Of a stretch of 64,000 nucleotides of DNA, positions 62,300 to 64,000 are shown in pieces; the stretch's first letter is position 1; every line of letters begins with the position of its first letter. Location: positions 20,505 to 84,504 of the forward strand of contig DATLGO010000031.1 in assembly GCA_035540375.1 (NCBI GenBank). Reading direction: 5' to 3'. The stretch comes from Candidatus Thermoplasmatota archaeon. Lineage in GTDB: Archaea; Thermoplasmatota; SW-10-69-26; JACQPN01; JAJPHT01. The notes under the pieces are model-generated. The model ran no database searches. It was not told the DNA's origin and worked only from the letters and a program-made list of their open reading frames with translations. A program made the position numbers and the translations under genes.

Positions 62300-64000
62300 A
62301 TGCCGTACAACGACAACGATCGCGTCGGCGCCATCTTCGGCAACGTCGGCACGACCGAGTTCAAGATGGCCGTGAGCGACCCCACGCTCCGCCGCCTCGA
62401 TTACGTCAAGGTCGGCCACGAGACCGACGGCGTCATCCTCGCGCAGGTCATGGAGATCTCGCGCGAGACGTCGATGTCGTTCGACCAGGCGACGAAGGTC
62501 TCCTACGGCGTCGACTCCGAGGTGCGCGACCACCTGACCGCGAGCGTGAAGGTCGTCGGATACCGGGACTCTCGCGGCCTCCTCCAATCGCCGCGCACGC
62601 CGCTCAAAGCCGGTCAGCTGGTGCTCCGCGCGGACGACGCGCTCATCGCGCGCGTTTTCGGCCTCACGGGCGCGGAAGGCGCCTTCCTCGGCTTCATCAA
62701 GGGCTACGAGCTGCCCGTCGCGCTCGACATCAACACGCTCGTGCAGAAGCACGTCTCCATCCTCGCGAAGACGGGATCGGGCAAGTCGTACTGCGTGGGC
62801 GTCCTCATGGAGGAGCTGATCAAGCGGGGCGTGCCCATCGTCGTCATCGACCCGCACGGCGAGCACGGCTCGCTCTGCGCGCCCAACCAGGCCAAGGAGG
62901 ACGCGGGGCTCATGCGCCGTTTCGGCGTGAAGCCGCGCGGCTATGCCGAGCACATCGTCGAGTATTCGCCGGACACCAAGGTCAATCCGGACGCGGTGCC
63001 GCTCAGGCTCGACGGAACGAACATGGACGCGCGCGACCTCATCGACACCCTCGGCTCGAAGCTCTCGTCGAGCCAGGTCGGGATGCTGCACGCCGCGGTC
63101 CGGCACCTCGCCGACGAGGGGAAGGACTACACGCTCGAGGACGTGCTCCGCCGCGTGAAGGACGAGCAGTCGAACACGAAGTGGAACCTCGTGACGGCCA
63201 TCGAGTTCCTCATGTCGCTCGGCATCTTCGCGGAGAAGGGCACGCCCGTCGTGAGCCTCGTGAAGCGCGGAAAGGTCAGCATCCTCAACCTGAAGGGCGT
63301 CTCGCCCGATCTGCAGGAGGTCATCGTCGCCTCCATCGCGAAGAAGCTCTTCGAGGCGAGGAAGGCCGGAAAGGTTCCGCCCTTCATGCTCGTCGTCGAG
63401 GAGGCGCACAACTTCTGCCCCGAGCGCGGCATCCACAGCGCGCTCTCGTCGGACGTGCTCCGCACCGTCGCGAGCGAAGGCCGCAAGTTCGGCATGGGCC
63501 TCACCGTCGTGTCGCAGCGCCCCGCGAAAGTCGACAAGAACGTGCTTTCGCAGTGCAACACGCAGCTCATCCTCAAGGTCACGAATCCCAACGACATCAA
63601 GGCCATCGTCGGGTCGGTTGAAGGCCTCACGAGCGACACCGCCGAGGAGATCCAGCGGATCCCCGTCGGCGTCGCGATCGTCTCCCACCCGCGCATCGCG
63701 ATGCCCGTGCTCGTCGAGATCCGGCCGCGCGAGACGAGCCACGGCGGCGCGAGCGTCGACGTCATGGCCGCGATGGAGGAGCCGGGTCACGAAGCCGTCG
63801 ACGAGGAGCCCGAGGAGAAGCCCGCGACGAGGGCCGAAGGCGCCGAGGCCGAGGCGCCGACGCCCGTGCCCGTCGAGGCGCCGCCCGAGCGCGTGCAATC
63901 GACCCTCGCCTCGCACGACGGGGACGAGGATGAGATCCCCTTCGAGGTCGCGCCCCTCCCGCCCGCCGCGCCCGGCCCCGAGGCGCGCCGACGCGAACCT
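62300..64000 (+). CDS. herA: HerA-type DNA-translocating ATPase (C-terminus beyond window)
   Basis: 567 residues visible, open at the right edge. An N-terminal HAS-barrel (about 8-130; VGAIFGNVGTTEFKMAVSDP, GFIKGYELPVALDIN) precedes the FtsK-HerA core with Walker A VSILAKTGSGKSYCVG (about 152-167), Walker B PFMLVVEEAHNFCPERG, the sensor VVSQRPAKVDKNVLSQ and arginine finger region. After about residue 480 comes a long acidic Glu/Pro/Ala tail. HerA works with NurA in DNA end resection for archaeal recombination; no nurA is visible before the edge. A TTCATATGAGG box lies about 28 nt upstream. Confidence 0.94.
   Translation, partial: MPYNDNDRVGAIFGNVGTTEFKMAVSDPTLRRLDYVKVGHETDGVILAQVMEISRETSMSFDQATKVSYGVDSEVRDHLTASVKVVGYRDSRGLLQSPRTPLKAGQLVLRADDALIARVFGLTGAEGAFLGFIKGYELPVALDINTLVQKHVSILAKTGSGKSYCVGVLMEELIKRGVPIVVIDPHGEHGSLCAPNQAKEDAGLMRRFGVKPRGYAEHIVEYSPDTKVNPDAVPLRLDGTNMDARDLIDTLGSKLSSSQVGMLHAAVRHLADEGKDYTLEDVLRRVKDEQSNTKWNLVTAIEFLMSLGIFAEKGTPVVSLVKRGKVSILNLKGVSPDLQEVIVASIAKKLFEARKAGKVPPFMLVVEEAHNFCPERGIHSALSSDVLRTVASEGRKFGMGLTVVSQRPAKVDKNVLSQCNTQLILKVTNPNDIKAIVGSVEGLTSDTAEEIQRIPVGVAIVSHPRIAMPVLVEIRPRETSHGGASVDVMAAMEEPGHEAVDEEPEEKPATRAEGAEAEAPTPVPVEAPPERVQSTLASHDGDEDEIPFEVAPLPPAAPGPEARRREP

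Noticed and set aside
1..64000. tRNA, rRNA, transposase or prophage genes
   Set aside because: I looked for T-loop-like GGTTCGA words, transposase DDE/HUH motifs and phage genes; the few GGTTCGA hits lie inside confident coding regions and none has a cloverleaf around it. A tRNA or covariance search would be needed to be certain.

Overview
This 64 kb window is very GC-rich, gene-dense chromosomal DNA from an archaeon. The archaeal signs are: a HerA-type ATPase; a secreted protein with a PGF-CTERM-like tail; pilins with archaeal class III (type IV prepilin-like) leaders; a FlaI/TadA-type ATPase with KaiC-like partners; a TrmB-family regulator; a COG1340-type coiled-coil protein; and TATA-like boxes about 26-29 nt upstream of many start codons, the spacing of leaderless archaeal transcripts. 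The proteins are rich in Ala, Gly and Arg but not extremely acidic, so a haloarchaeon seems unlikely. My best guess is a high-GC Thermoplasmatota-like euryarchaeon living as an aerobic or facultative heterotroph. This is an inference, because no rRNA or ribosomal protein is present to test it.

Layout. 0-12.7 kb: class I aldolase (cut by the window edge), two near-duplicate acyl-CoA dehydrogenases, 3-hydroxyacyl-CoA dehydrogenase, FKBP isomerase, Nudix hydrolase, a GT-C glycosyltransferase, a coiled-coil protein and small proteins. 12.8-18.9 kb: a 1709-residue secreted protein with nine DUF11-like repeats, then a DMT transporter. 18.9-29.4 kb: an eleven-gene minus-strand array, mostly overlapping or 1-3 nt apart, that encodes a type IV pilus-like machine (secretion ATPase, two half-size TadB/TadC-like platform proteins, two pilin-like proteins). 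It is preceded by a response regulator, a Roadblock/LC7 protein, a KaiC-like/MglA-type GTPase fusion and a second KaiC-like ATPase, and followed by a membrane histidine kinase and a 7-TM protein. 29.7-32.3 kb: a divergent TrmB regulator-MFS exporter-methyltransferase operon. 32.3-34.5 kb: a copper-storage-like/ferritin-like pair and a Fic protein with three GGCACATAA repeats upstream. 35-41 kb: ABC-FtsX transporter, glycosyltransferase, thioredoxin-like lipoprotein. 41-58 kb: many secreted proteins and lipoproteins (metzincin, Asp-box protein, two LVIVD propellers, cupredoxin-like protein, a CC-motif lipoprotein pair), MsrA, two regulators, and a PduS-like/iron-alcohol dehydrogenase operon. 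57.8-64 kb: class V aminotransferase, Mrp/NBP35, an ABC-2 exporter and HerA (cut by the window edge).

How it may fit together. The strongest candidate for an undescribed system is the 18.9-29.4 kb locus, where a pilus-like machine is genetically fused to a two-component system and a small GTPase/Roadblock (MglA/MglB-like) switch. That combination resembles bacterial polarity control of type IV pili. Two unexplained non-coding repeat families also stand out. One is a long inverted repeat placed just after the stop codons of three genes in the same orientation. The other is a family of perfect GC-rich hairpins in the three largest intergenic gaps.
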